Shown: positions 43,194 through 56,348 of the stretch, one piece after another | Layout of the letters: each line of letters opens with the position of its first letter | Numbering within the stretch: position 1 is the first letter of the stretch | NCBI RefSeq assembly: GCF_002234595.1 | Contig: NZ_NMUL01000008.1 | Location: 62,001-126,000 of the forward strand | Length of the DNA stretch: 64,000 nucleotides | Reading direction: 5' to 3' | DNA from: Amycolatopsis vastitatis | Lineage (GTDB): Bacteria > Actinomycetota > Actinomycetes > Mycobacteriales > Pseudonocardiaceae | Position numbers and translations under genes: made by a program | Notes under the pieces: model-generated | The model's input: only the letters and a program-made list of their open reading frames with translations | The model's database searches: none | Told to the model about the DNA's origin: nothing

Positions 43194-44288
43194 ATGGCCG
43201 CGCTGAGATCCTTCCTGCTGTCCTGGACCTCCGTCACCCCCGTGCTCGGCATCCTCGTCCTGGCGCTCGCCTGGGGCCGCGACCTCGGCCCGGTCTTCGT
43301 GGCCGTCGTCGCGGTCGCACTGGGCGCGACCGTGCTCGCCGCGGTGCACCACGCGGAGGTCGTCGCGCACCGCGTCGGGGAACCGTTCGGGTCGCTCGTG
43401 CTGGCGGTCGCGGTCACCGTCATCGAGGTCGCGCTGATCGTCACGATGATGGTCTCCGGCGGCCCGGAAACCGGCTCTCTGGCGCGGGACACCGTGTTCG
43501 CGGCGGTGATGATCACGACGAACGGGATCGTCGGCATCTCGCTGCTCGTCGGCGCCCGGCGTTACGGCGCGACGCTGTTCAACCCGGAAGGCAGCGGGGC
43601 CGCGCTGGCCACGGTCGCGACGCTGGCCGCGCTGAGCCTCGTGCTGCCGACGTTCACCTCCAGCACGCCCGGACCGGCGTTCTCCCCCACACAGCTCACC
43701 TTCGCCGCGCTCGCCTCCCTGGCGCTGTACGGGACGTTCGTGCTGACCCAGACGGTCCGGCACCGCGACTTCTTCCTCCCGGTGGCCGCCGACGGCGCGG
43801 TCAAGGAGGACGACCACGCCGGCCCGCCGTCGAACCGGGCGGCGGTGGGCAGCCTGGCGCTCCTGCTCGTGGCGCTGGTCGCGGTCGTCGGGCTGGCCAA
43901 GGTGGAATCGCCGGCGATCGAAGCCGGCGTGCGTGCCGCCGGGTTCCCGCAGTCGTTCGTCGGCGTGGTGATCGCGCTCCTGGTGCTGCTGCCGGAGACC
44001 CTCGCAGCGGTGCGCGCGGCCCAGCGCGACCGGATGCAGATCAGCCTGAACCTGGCCTACGGCTCGGCGATCGCGAGCATCGGCCTGACGATCCCGGCCA
44101 TCGCGCTCGCGTCGGTGTGGCTGCCGGGACGGCTGCTGCTCGGCCTCGGCTCGACACAGATCGTCCTGCTGGCCCTGACGGTGGTGGTGAGCGTCCTGAC
44201 GGTGGTCCCCGGCCGGGCGACCCGCCTCCAAGGCGGCGTGCACCTGGTCCTGCTGGCCGGCTTCCTCGTCCTGGCGGTCAACCCTTGA
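43194..44288 (+). CDS. chaA: Calcium/proton (or sodium/proton) antiporter
   Basis: 364 aa. CaCA superfamily of the ChaA type: about eleven membrane helices with the two alpha-repeat motifs, VAHRVGEPFGSLVLAVAVTVIEVALIVTMM and SFVGVVIALLVLLPETLAAVRAAQRDRMQISLNLAYGSAIASIGLTIP. The conserved acidic residues (E of GEPFG and VIEV, E of LPET) form the ion path. ChaA exports sodium, potassium or calcium in exchange for protons at alkaline pH. The ATG at 43194 follows GAGGGTGGGGGT. The stop overlaps the convergent VOC gene by 11 bases. Confidence 0.92.
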   Translation: MAALRSFLLSWTSVTPVLGILVLALAWGRDLGPVFVAVVAVALGATVLAAVHHAEVVAHRVGEPFGSLVLAVAVTVIEVALIVTMMVSGGPETGSLARDTVFAAVMITTNGIVGISLLVGARRYGATLFNPEGSGAALATVATLAALSLVLPTFTSSTPGPAFSPTQLTFAALASLALYGTFVLTQTVRHRDFFLPVAADGAVKEDDHAGPPSNRAAVGSLALLLVALVAVVGLAKVESPAIEAGVRAAGFPQSFVGVVIALLVLLPETLAAVRAAQRDRMQISLNLAYGSAIASIGLTIPAIALASVWLPGRLLLGLGSTQIVLLALTVVVSVLTVVPGRATRLQGGVHLVLLAGFLVLAVNP

Positions 44289-44676
44289 GCCGCGCTTCGG
44301 GCCGGGTCGGCTGGAACAGCTCGACCGGGTTGCCCGACGGGTCGTCGACGAGGACCTGGTCGCCGCCCACCCCGCGGACGATCCCGCCGCGCGACGGCAC
44401 CCCGGCGGCCTCGAGCCGGGCCACCTCCGCGGCCAGGTCCTCGACCTCCAGGGCGAACCGGTTCCACCCACCCGGCGCGGGCACGACCCCGCCCACCGCG
44501 GCACCACCGCCCGGCCCGCCCCCGGGCGCGGACAGCAGCAGCCGCAGGTCGCCGCGGGTCAGCATCGCGAAGGCGGGAGCGGGGTGCATCCGCTCGGTGA
44601 ACCCGAGCTGCCCGCAGTAGAACGCGATCGCGGCGTCGACGTCGTCGACGATGTAGCGGACCGTCACCGTGGCCAT
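44278..44676 (-). CDS. VOC family protein
   Basis: 132 aa. One glyoxalase-fold domain: VRYIVDDVDAAIAFYCGQLGF, the LLLSAPGGGPGGG loop, NRFALEVEDLAAEVARLEAAGV and VLVDDPSGNPVELFQP, with the metal-site Glu in VELF. It is a type found in many actinomycetes without known substrate. GAGGAGG lies six bases before the ATG at 44676. The dyad array at 44747 is 70 bases upstream of this start, so the array separates it from the phosphatase operon. Confidence 0.86.
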   Translation of the reverse strand: MATVTVRYIVDDVDAAIAFYCGQLGFTERMHPAPAFAMLTRGDLRLLLSAPGGGPGGGAAVGGVVPAPGGWNRFALEVEDLAAEVARLEAAGVPSRGGIVRGVGGDQVLVDDPSGNPVELFQPTRPEARLKG

Positions 44677-44746
44677 GGCCGACCTCCTCGGCAGCCCGTC
44701 CAGCACAGCACAGCCGGGCCGCCCAGACCACCGTGTCGTCCCTCCC

Positions 44747-44892
44747 ATCACGAGTGATGCCCTCCCCATCACGCGTGATGCCCCTCTGATCACGGCCGAT
44801 GCCCGTTTCGTCACACCGGCCCATCGGGCGGAAGGGCCATCACGCGTGATCGAAGAGGCATCACTCGTGATTGGAGAGGCATCACTCGTGAT
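44747..44892. repeat. 21-bp-period dyad array, 146 bp
   Basis: Twelve-base palindromes of the form ATCAC-N2-GTGAT occur at 44747, 44768 and a weaker one at 44789, and again at 44839, 44860 and 44881. Each step within a half is exactly 21 bp (12-bp palindrome plus 9-bp spacer). Left spacers read like GCCCTCCCC and right spacers like TGGAGAGGC, so the halves are mutual complements. Matching units share one axis between 44819 and 44820. A degenerate unit fills the centre. The array abuts the stop codon of the PP2C gene and lies 70 bases before the VOC start. Confidence 0.9.
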
Positions 44893-47293
44893 CAGGGGGC
44901 CGACACGGCTCGGGACGTCGTGACCTCGATGCCGACCACGCAGGTGTCGTCGTCGGTGTCCGCCGTGCTGTAGGTGAGGAGGGTGTCCAGCTGGTGCTCG
45001 AGGCCGCCGTCGTGGCCGTCGACCAGGGTGACCAGGCGGGACACCGAGTCCTGGACCGGCCGGTCGCGGCGCTCGATCAGGCCGTCGGTGTAGATCAGCA
45101 GGATGTCGCCCTCGTCGAGCTGCAGCTCCTCCTCCTGGTAGACGACGTCGCGGACCGCGCCGAGCAGGGAACCGCGGATCAGCGGCAACGTCGTCGCCTC
45201 GCCGTTGCGGTGCCGGACGATCGGCGGCAGGTGCCCCGCCCGCGCCCAGCGCAGCTTCCGGTGAGCCGGGTCGTAGACGGCCGCGACGGCGGTCGCGGTG
45301 ACGTGGTCGGTTAGGTGGTAGGCCACCAGGTTCAGCCAGGTCAGCAGCTGCGCGGGCCCGGCGCCGGTCGCCGCGAGGCCGCGCAGCGCGTTGCGGAGGC
45401 TCACCATCCCGGTCGCCGCGTCGATGCCGTGCCCGGCGACGTCGCCGACGCACAGCAGCACCTCGCCGGTCGGCAGCGCGACCGCGTCGTACCAGTCGCC
45501 GCCGACGAGGTGCTCCTTCTCCGCGGGCCGGTAGCGGACCGCGGCACGCAGGCCCGGCATGTCGATCGGGCCCTTGGCCGGCGGCATGATCGCGTGCTGC
45601 AGCTGCAGGGCCAGCCGGTTGCGCTCCAACGCGTGCTGCTCGGTCTCGGCCAGCCTGTCCCGCGTCGCGGCCAGCGCCACCTCGGTCCAGTGCTGCGACG
45701 AAACGTCCTGGTAGGCGCCGCGGACCGCGACCAGCTCGCCCCGGCCGTCGACGACCGGCTCGGCGACCACCCGGATGTGCCGGGCGACGCCGTCGGAGCG
45801 CTGCAGCCGGAACGCCGTCGACGACGGCCGCTTGTGGTGCAGCACCGCGCGCAGGAACCGGCCGATCGCCGGCCCGTCGTCGGGGTGCGCGTGCCCGGCC
45901 AGCTCGTGCAGGGACATCGGCGTGGCGTTGGGCGGCAGGCCGTACAGCGCGAACAGCTCGGTGTTCCAGGTGATCGCGCCGGTGACGACGTTCTCTTCGA
46001 AGCCGCCGATGCGGCCGAGCCGCTGGGCGTGCTGCAGCAGCACGGCGAGCTTCGCCGCGTCGTCCTGGATGCGCAGGATCATCAGCACGTTGCCGGCGAA
46101 GCGGGTGACGCTGATGTCCGTGAGCACGGTCAGCGGCACCTTGTCGACGAGAGTGGTGACGGCCATGCTGTCGGCGCGGAACGGCTCGCCGGTGGCGTAG
46201 ACGCGGTGGATCTTGTCGAGCAGGCCGCTTTCCTCGGCCGCGAGCGGGTACGTCTCCAGCAGCCGGGTGCCGACGATCCGGCTGCGCGGCCGCCCGCCCG
46301 GGTCGGCGAACCGAACGTTCGCGTGGTGGATGCGGAAGTCGCTGAGCCTGCCGCCGTCGAGGCACGGCGAGAGCAGCACGGCCGGGTCGTGCAGGCCGTC
46401 GACGAAGTCCACCAGCTCCCCGAGGAAGTCGCCCGAGCCGTCGGCGGCGACCGGGGCGACCACGCCGTCCCACGTGTCGAGCGTGTGTGCGCACAGCTCG
46501 GCCAGCGCTTCCAGCTGCCGCCGGAGCCGCCCGGGTTCGGCGGGCAGGGGCTTCGGCCAGCACATCTCGACGACGCCGATGATCCGGCCGCCGGTCCCGG
46601 TCGGCACCGCGACGCGCCCGCCCTCGGCCAGCGTGTGCCGTCCGATCGACGGAAGCCCCGCGCCGGCCAGGGTCGGCAGCCAGACCGTGTCACGGTCGAT
46701 CAGCGCGCTGCGGGCCGGCGTCGCGACGCCGGGCGGGACGTACCGCCAGCGGGCCGCTTCCTCCGCCGAAAACCCGGCCGAACCGGCCAGGGTGAGCGAT
46801 CCGTCGGGGCCGGCGAGCCACACCGCGACGGCGGTCGCGCCGAGCGGCCGCAGCGCGTGCTCCAAAATGGACTCCGCGACGCGCTGGGTGTCGCCGGCCG
46901 CGAGCACGCCGCTTTCCGCCGTGCGCAAGCGAACCGCGACGGAGTCTTCGCCGTCGGCGCGGGCCAGGAACTCCTGGGTCACCTCGCTGATGCGGTCCTC
47001 GGCAGCCTCGCCGACGACCTCCGCCGCGAACTCCAGGGGCGTCATCCCCGAGCGTCCGGCGAGGCTTTCCAGCTGCTTCGCCGCGTCCGACGGCGTGCAG
47101 TGCAGGCGTTCCATCAGCACGCCCTTGGCCAGCTCGATCAGCGCACGGCCGTCGGCGACGGCGTGCGCGTGGTCGACCTCGCCGCGCAGGCGGGCGACGG
47201 TGTCGGCGAGCCGGGCGAGGTTGGCCGACACCTCGGCCGGCGGGGCGAGCACGGGAACGCCCTGGTCTTCGGCAGGCAACTGCCCGTCGCCGA

Positions 47294-47297
<4 letters not shown>
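44892..47297 (-). CDS. ANTAR-GAF-PAS-PP2C (SpoIIE-type) signalling phosphatase
   Basis: 801 aa. An ANTAR-like RNA-binding helix bundle (RALIELAKGVLMERLHCTPSDAAKQLESLAG, about residues 38-95) is followed by a GAF domain (about 125-290), a PAS pair (about 315-420 and 430-540) and a coiled linker (LAETEQHALERNRLALQLQHAIMPP). The SpoIIE-type PP2C ends the protein with GGDWYDAV, GDVAGHGIDAA and DDDTCVVGIEV. Phosphatases of this kind act on anti-anti-sigma factors (RsbU role); the target is not encoded nearby. GTG 47297 overlaps the kinase stop by 4 bases. ANTAR suggests a link to RNA antitermination. No membrane segment is seen. Confidence 0.9.
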
Positions 47298-51850
<4,553 letters not shown>

Positions 51851-52154
51851 CCGCCACCCGTTTCTCCGTCAGTCCGGCGCGTGGCGCCGCCGGCGTGGGC
51901 ACACCGGATGGCTCAGCATAGTGCAACTGCACTATGCTGAGCGGCAACGGTTGAGCAACCAGCCGCGCCCGTGACGACGCGCGCTCCTCAGGCGGTGCTC
52001 GAAGCCTTTCCTTCTCCCCCAGGCCATCCGGCCGCATTGACCCGTTCGGCTGAACGTCGCCGTCCGGTCGGTCGCCATGCCCCCGTGCCGCGGCGCACCC
52101 GGTCGGGTCGTCCGGAGTGGACACTCCATTGTGGATTGTCGATTGTGGTGCGGC
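51851..52154. other. Intergenic region upstream of the hybrid kinase operon
   Basis: No gene is supported in these 304 bases. It holds the 32-bp palindrome at 51911-51942 and ATTGTGGATTGT-like repeats near 52129-52150, which are probably promoter or corA 3'-end elements. Confidence 0.4.
51911..51942. promoter_or_regulatory. Perfect 32-bp palindrome before the hybrid kinase gene
   Basis: GCTCAGCATAGTGCA is followed by AC and its exact complement (15-bp arms, 2-nt centre). It lies 61 bases upstream of the kinase ATG. A central AGTGCAACTGCACT core may bind a dimeric regulator, or the element may form a cruciform or the terminator of corA, whose stop is 213 bases away. Confidence 0.6.
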
Positions 52155-53126
52155 TCACAGCCAGTCCTTGCGTTTGAACATCGCGTACAACCCGATCGAC
52201 AGCACCAGAAGGGCGATCGTCGAAGTCCAGAACCCGCTCGGCGCGCCGTTGCCCGGGTACGGCACGTTCTGGCCGTAGAACCCGGTCACCGCGGTGGGTA
52301 CCGCGATCACCGCCGCCCAGCCGGTCACCTTCTTCATGATCAGGTTCAGCCGGTTGCCCTGCAGGTTCAGCTGGGTCTCCCGGACCGTGGCGATGAGCTC
52401 CCGCAGGGCCTCGGTCTGCTCGGCGGCCTGCCGGGCGTGGTCGTGGACGTCTTCGAAGTACGGGCGGGTGAGCTCGTCCGCCAGCCGCAGGTCGGGGCGC
52501 ATCAGCGAGCTGATCACCTCGCGCATGGGCAGCACCGCCCGGCGCAGCGCGGTCAGGCTCTTGCGCAGCCGGAACGAGCGGTGCTGCAGCTCCGAGGAGT
52601 CGGGGCGGTCCTCGAAGACGAGGTCCTCCAGGGCTTCGATCTCGTCGTCGAGCGCCTGCACGGCCTCGAAGTGGCCGTCGACGACGTAGTCGAGCAGGCC
52701 GTGCACCAGGAAGGACACGCCGGACTTCGCCAGTTCGGCTGCCTGGTCCCAGCGGCGCACGACCGCCTCGATGTCGAAACCGTCGTCCTTGCGCACGGTG
52801 ACCAGCGCCTGCGGCGTGATGAAGGCGGCCAGCTCGGAGGTGGCGACGCGGCCGGTCGCCTGGTCGAGCCGGACGGCGTAGGAGGTCAGGAAGGCGTGGC
52901 CGTCGTAGCGGTCGAGCTTGGGCCGCTGGTGCTCTTGGACAGCGTCTTCGACGGCGAGCCGGTGCAGGCCCAGCTCGTCGGCGAGTTCGGCCAGGTCCGC
53001 CTCGGACGGGGCGCACAGGTCGACCCACACCGTGGTGCCCCGCTCGGCCAGGAAGTCGGAGACGTCCTCGACCGGGAAATCTTCCTTCCGCAGCTCGCCG
53101 TCGCGGTACACCCGGGTTCTGGTCAT
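52155..53126 (-). CDS. corA: CorA-type divalent metal channel with GQN motif
   Basis: 323 aa. A long cytoplasmic domain (residues 1-255) is followed by two membrane helices. The second-helix signature is GFYGQNVPYPG where magnesium-selective CorA channels have YGMN, so the selectivity motif is GQN. The C-terminal helix ends with basic residues (FKRKDWL) as usual for the pentameric gate. GMN variants (GVN, GIN, GQN) occur in family members with altered or unknown metal preference. The ATG at 53126 lies 28 bases behind the S9 peptidase gene, and the two may share a transcript. Confidence 0.88.
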   Translation of the reverse strand: MTRTRVYRDGELRKEDFPVEDVSDFLAERGTTVWVDLCAPSEADLAELADELGLHRLAVEDAVQEHQRPKLDRYDGHAFLTSYAVRLDQATGRVATSELAAFITPQALVTVRKDDGFDIEAVVRRWDQAAELAKSGVSFLVHGLLDYVVDGHFEAVQALDDEIEALEDLVFEDRPDSSELQHRSFRLRKSLTALRRAVLPMREVISSLMRPDLRLADELTRPYFEDVHDHARQAAEQTEALRELIATVRETQLNLQGNRLNLIMKKVTGWAAVIAVPTAVTGFYGQNVPYPGNGAPSGFWTSTIALLVLSIGLYAMFKRKDWL

Positions 53127-53154
53127 CCGGACGAGTACCCGCGACAGCGGGAGT

Positions 53155-55260
53155 TCACACCGGCCGGGCCTCCTGTCCGATTCGGACGCTCGGAAGCCGT
53201 TCGGGCGCGAGCCACCGGGAAAACCACTCGCGTGCGCGGCGCAGGACGTCGATCTGGTGGCCACGTTCGCGGAACGAGTGGCCCTCCCGCGGGTACACGA
53301 CGTACTCGTGCTCCACGCCCCGGTCGCGCAGGGCGTGGTGCAGCAGGTCCGCCTGCGAGAGCGGGACGTTGGTGTCCTCCTCGCCGTGCAGGATGAGGAC
53401 CGGGGTGCGGATGTGGTGGGCGTGGGTGATCGGGCTCGTGCTGCCGTCCGGACCGCCCAGCGCGGCATCGAACCGCGTGAGGTCGCCGGTCGCCGCGAGG
53501 ACGCGCCAGTCGATGACGCCCGCGGAGACGAGTGCCGCGGCGAAGCGGTCCGTCTGCGTGACCGCCCAGGCCGCCATGAAGCCGCCGTGGCTGCCGCCGC
53601 CGATGCCGAGCCGTCGCGGGTCGGCGACGCCGTCGTCGACGAGGCGGTCGATTCCGGTGAGGATGTCGGTGAACTCGGCACCGCCGACGGCCCCGGCGAC
53701 GCTCACCGCGAAGGCGTGCCCGTGGCCCCAGCCGCCGCGCGGGTTCGGCAGGAACACCGCGAAGCCGGCCGTCGCGAGCCACTGGCCCGACGGGTACCAG
53801 TTCAGGTGGAACCGGTCGGCGTAGCGGTCGTCTGGGCCACCGTGGACGAGGGTGACCAGGGGGAACGGCCCGTCTTCGCGGGTCTTGCCGGGTGGGAGGA
53901 TCAGGAGCCCGTCGAGCTCCAAGCCGTCTTCGGCGCGGTAGGACAAGCGTTCCCGGGTGCCCCAGCGGATCCCGGGGAGCGGCGACTCGGTGAGCCGGGC
54001 GAGCGGGCCCGCCGGCGATCCGGCGTGGACGGCGTCGGGTTCGGTCGCGGTGCTCGCGACGACGGCGATCTTCCCGCCGCCGGCGGAAAGGGACTTCAGG
54101 CTGCCGGGGGCGCGGGTCAGTTCGGCGAAGGTTCGCGTGGCGGGCTCGAGCCGGCGGACCGTGGTGTCCAGGCCCTCGGCGAACAACGCCAGCGGCGGAC
54201 CGTCGCCCGCCGGCACCAGCTCGTCCGGGCAGACGGTCAGCCCGGCGGTGAGATTGCGGTGCTCGCCGCTCGTTTCGCCGACCTCGAACACGGCCCGGCC
54301 ACCGACCAGCCCGGGCGGGGTGAGGCCGAGGTAGGCGAGGTGCCAGCCGGTTTCGCCGCGCCACCAGGTGAGCGAGGACGCTTCGAGCGCCGGGGTGCCG
54401 AGGTCGCGCACCGCACCGGTGCCGGGGTCGACGAGGTGGAGGCCGGGTTCGAACAGGCCGGGATCGCGATCGGCGACGGACCAGGTGAACACGGCGAGAG
54501 CACCGCCATCGGGGCGCGCGGCGACTTCGACGACGTGCCGCTGGCCGAAGTTCCCGAGCGCGCTGACGGCGCGGGTCCGCGGGTCGAGCAGCCAGAGCCG
54601 GTCGGGCCGGGCGACGGTGTCCCAGGTCCGGCCCGGTTCGCCGGTCCGGGTACCGCTTGCGGTGACAACGCGGACGCGGGGATCGGCCGGTTGGAAGTCC
54701 CGGTCGGGCGCCACGAACACCACCACACCCGGGTCCGGCACCGGAATGCGCGACTGGGCTTCGCCGGACCCGTTCGCGCCGACTTCGGGATCGGCCGACC
54801 GCCCGATCTCATCCTGCGCGGCCACCACACCCGGCCCGTTCGCACCGCCCCCGGAATCAGCCGACCGGTCGCTCTTCGCCTCCGCGACCACCCCGGCCCG
54901 ACCCGGCAACCAGACATGCGCGTGAACTCCCGCGGTCCAGTCCGTCAGCCGCTCCGGAGCACCACCGTCGAGGCCCACCCGGTACAGCTGGGCCGTACCC
55001 CGCTCGTCACGATCGGACAGGAAGAAAACCGAGCCGGAATCCGGCGCCCACCGGGGCTCGTGGTCTTCCGCGTCCGAAGGAGCCAGTTCCCGAGGCGGCG
55101 CACTGCCGTCGGCGGGGGCCAGCCACAAGCCACTCACCGGGTGCTTCCCCGTCCGGCCGATCGCGCCGCTCACGAACGCTACCCACCGGCCGTCCGGGGA
55201 AAGCCGCGGCGTCCGCGGCACGATCCGATCGACCACGGCTTCCGCCGTCAGCTCCGTCAC
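53155..55260 (-). CDS. S9 family serine peptidase (acylaminoacyl/dipeptidyl peptidase type)
   Basis: 701 aa, no signal peptide. Residues 1-410 are a beta-propeller (TPRLSPDGRWVAFVSG, EPRWAPDSGSVFFLSDRDE). The alpha/beta hydrolase domain follows, with catalytic S557 in GGSHGGFM, D629 in GEEDTNVP and H661 in EGHSFRERG. It should cut small peptides in the cytosol. In the propeller there is an insertion of about 40 residues (SDRSADSGGGANGPGVV and EIGRSADPEVGANGSGEA), a tandem duplication of one loop. The GTG start at 55260 lies 34 bases behind the DUF6292 gene, so the two may be cotranscribed with corA. Confidence 0.92.
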   Translation of the reverse strand: MTELTAEAVVDRIVPRTPRLSPDGRWVAFVSGAIGRTGKHPVSGLWLAPADGSAPPRELAPSDAEDHEPRWAPDSGSVFFLSDRDERGTAQLYRVGLDGGAPERLTDWTAGVHAHVWLPGRAGVVAEAKSDRSADSGGGANGPGVVAAQDEIGRSADPEVGANGSGEAQSRIPVPDPGVVVFVAPDRDFQPADPRVRVVTASGTRTGEPGRTWDTVARPDRLWLLDPRTRAVSALGNFGQRHVVEVAARPDGGALAVFTWSVADRDPGLFEPGLHLVDPGTGAVRDLGTPALEASSLTWWRGETGWHLAYLGLTPPGLVGGRAVFEVGETSGEHRNLTAGLTVCPDELVPAGDGPPLALFAEGLDTTVRRLEPATRTFAELTRAPGSLKSLSAGGGKIAVVASTATEPDAVHAGSPAGPLARLTESPLPGIRWGTRERLSYRAEDGLELDGLLILPPGKTREDGPFPLVTLVHGGPDDRYADRFHLNWYPSGQWLATAGFAVFLPNPRGGWGHGHAFAVSVAGAVGGAEFTDILTGIDRLVDDGVADPRRLGIGGGSHGGFMAAWAVTQTDRFAAALVSAGVIDWRVLAATGDLTRFDAALGGPDGSTSPITHAHHIRTPVLILHGEEDTNVPLSQADLLHHALRDRGVEHEYVVYPREGHSFRERGHQIDVLRRAREWFSRWLAPERLPSVRIGQEARPV

Positions 55261-55294
55261 CCAGGCCCCCTGTTCGAACTACTCGGGAGGAACC

Positions 55295-55726
55295 CTATCG
55301 ACGAAGACCGTCCGGGAGCAGGGCCAGCAGTTGCTCGTGGTCGCCGGCCTCCCGGAGGACCGGGGCCTCCAGCTGACCCGCGCCCGCGTCGTCCGCTCGC
55401 ACCGCGGCGAGGAACCTGACCACCGCGCGGGGTTCGGCGAACACGTCGCCGCCGAGGTGGGTCAAAGCCGTGGCCGCGTCGCCCGTCGCGTCCTCGATCG
55501 CCGCCGCCCAGCCGTGGACCTCGTCCCAGACGAGCGCCAGATCGTGTTCGGGGAACCGGGTCAGCCGCCAGTCGAGGGCGATGTAGGCGGCGGCGGGCGT
55601 GCCCGCGTCCACTGTGCAGGACTCCAGCCCCACTCCGACGGCCCGGGCCACCGCGCCCACGTACCCGCGCAGCCGCCGCTCGAACGAGAACTCCGTGTCG
55701 CGCCCGAAGTCGATCAGAATGCTCAA
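55295..55726 (-). CDS. DUF6292 family protein (first paralogue)
   Basis: 143 aa if the TTG at 55726 is used. GAGG lies five bases before it and the length then matches the paralogue (144 aa). ATG codons at 55858 and 55846 would add 40-44 poorly conserved residues and would bury two dyads inside the gene. The core VGLESCTVDAGTPAAAYIAL followed by WDEVHGWAAAIE is shared with the neighbour. The family is restricted to actinomycetes and has no known function. It is the first gene before the S9 peptidase and corA. Confidence 0.75.
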   Translation of the reverse strand: MSILIDFGRDTEFSFERRLRGYVGAVARAVGVGLESCTVDAGTPAAAYIALDWRLTRFPEHDLALVWDEVHGWAAAIEDATGDAATALTHLGGDVFAEPRAVVRFLAAVRADDAGAGQLEAPVLREAGDHEQLLALLPDGLRR

Positions 55727-55825
55727 CGCCGCCTCGCTTTCCCCGTCCCGCCGCGGGATCCCCGCGGTCCGGGAAACGGATACCCCGCCCCCACGCTGCT
55801 CAATCCCGGCGAACCGCCGCACCGA

Positions 55826-55871
55826 ATGTCGTCTATCCGGCGACATCTCACTTGTCATCGTTTCGACGACA
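55826..55871. promoter_or_regulatory. Two operator-like dyads between the DUF6292 genes
   Basis: ATGTCGTC-N5-GGCGACAT (55826-55846) and TGTCATCG-TTT-CGACGACA (55853-55871) are inverted repeats of related TGTCRTC half-sites, with centres 26 bp apart. Both lie in the shared upstream region of the two paralogues when the TTG start is used. Confidence 0.55.
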
Positions 55872-55913
55872 TGTTAGAACCGAAGTACCCGAAGAGAAAG
55901 GTGACCCGCCCCC

Positions 55914-56348
55914 GTGACCGCATCGATCGAACTTCCGACCGGTTACCAGCACCCCGCCGTCCCCGCGCTGCTCGACTACCTCCGCGATGTCACCGCCGAG
56001 CTGGGGATCGGCCTCGAGTCGTGCACCCTCGACCACGACCGCCCGATTTCGGCCTACGTAGCCCTCGACACCCGCCTGCCGCACTACCCCGACCGCGACG
56101 TCGCCCTGCTCTGGGACGAGGAACGCGGCTGGTCGGCGGCGATCGAGACGCACTCGGGCGAGGACCTGATCGTCCTGCGCTACCTGGGTGGCACCATCGC
56201 CCCGCCGCCGCACCGGGTCGCGCGGTTCGTCACCGCGCTGCACCAGGACGACCACACCGTCGGCCGCCCCGACCCCGTGATGCTGCGGACCGCGGGCGAC
56301 GGGGACGAGCTCGCCGCGCTGCTGCGCCGTCCGGCCGTGGCCCGATGA
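55914..56348 (+). CDS. DUF6292 family protein (second paralogue)
   Basis: 144 aa. Clear paralogue of the divergent gene: LGIGLESCTLDHDRPISAYVAL, then LPHYPDRDVALLWDEERGWSAAIE, followed by a more variable C-terminus (GGTIAPPPHRVARFV). Aligned by eye the two agree at most core positions. The fold resembles small alpha/beta domains, but no catalytic residues can be named. The GTG at 55914 has GAAAGG 11-12 bases upstream. The stop overlaps the ATG of the DivIVA-like gene by 4 bases, so they are translated together. Confidence 0.82.
   Translation: MTASIELPTGYQHPAVPALLDYLRDVTAELGIGLESCTLDHDRPISAYVALDTRLPHYPDRDVALLWDEERGWSAAIETHSGEDLIVLRYLGGTIAPPPHRVARFVTALHQDDHTVGRPDPVMLRTAGDGDELAALLRRPAVAR

Noticed and set aside
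55727..55858. ATG starts giving a longer first DUF6292 protein
   Set aside because: The added residues lack similarity to the paralogue and cover two dyads; the TTG at 55726 has GAGG before it and gives matching lengths.
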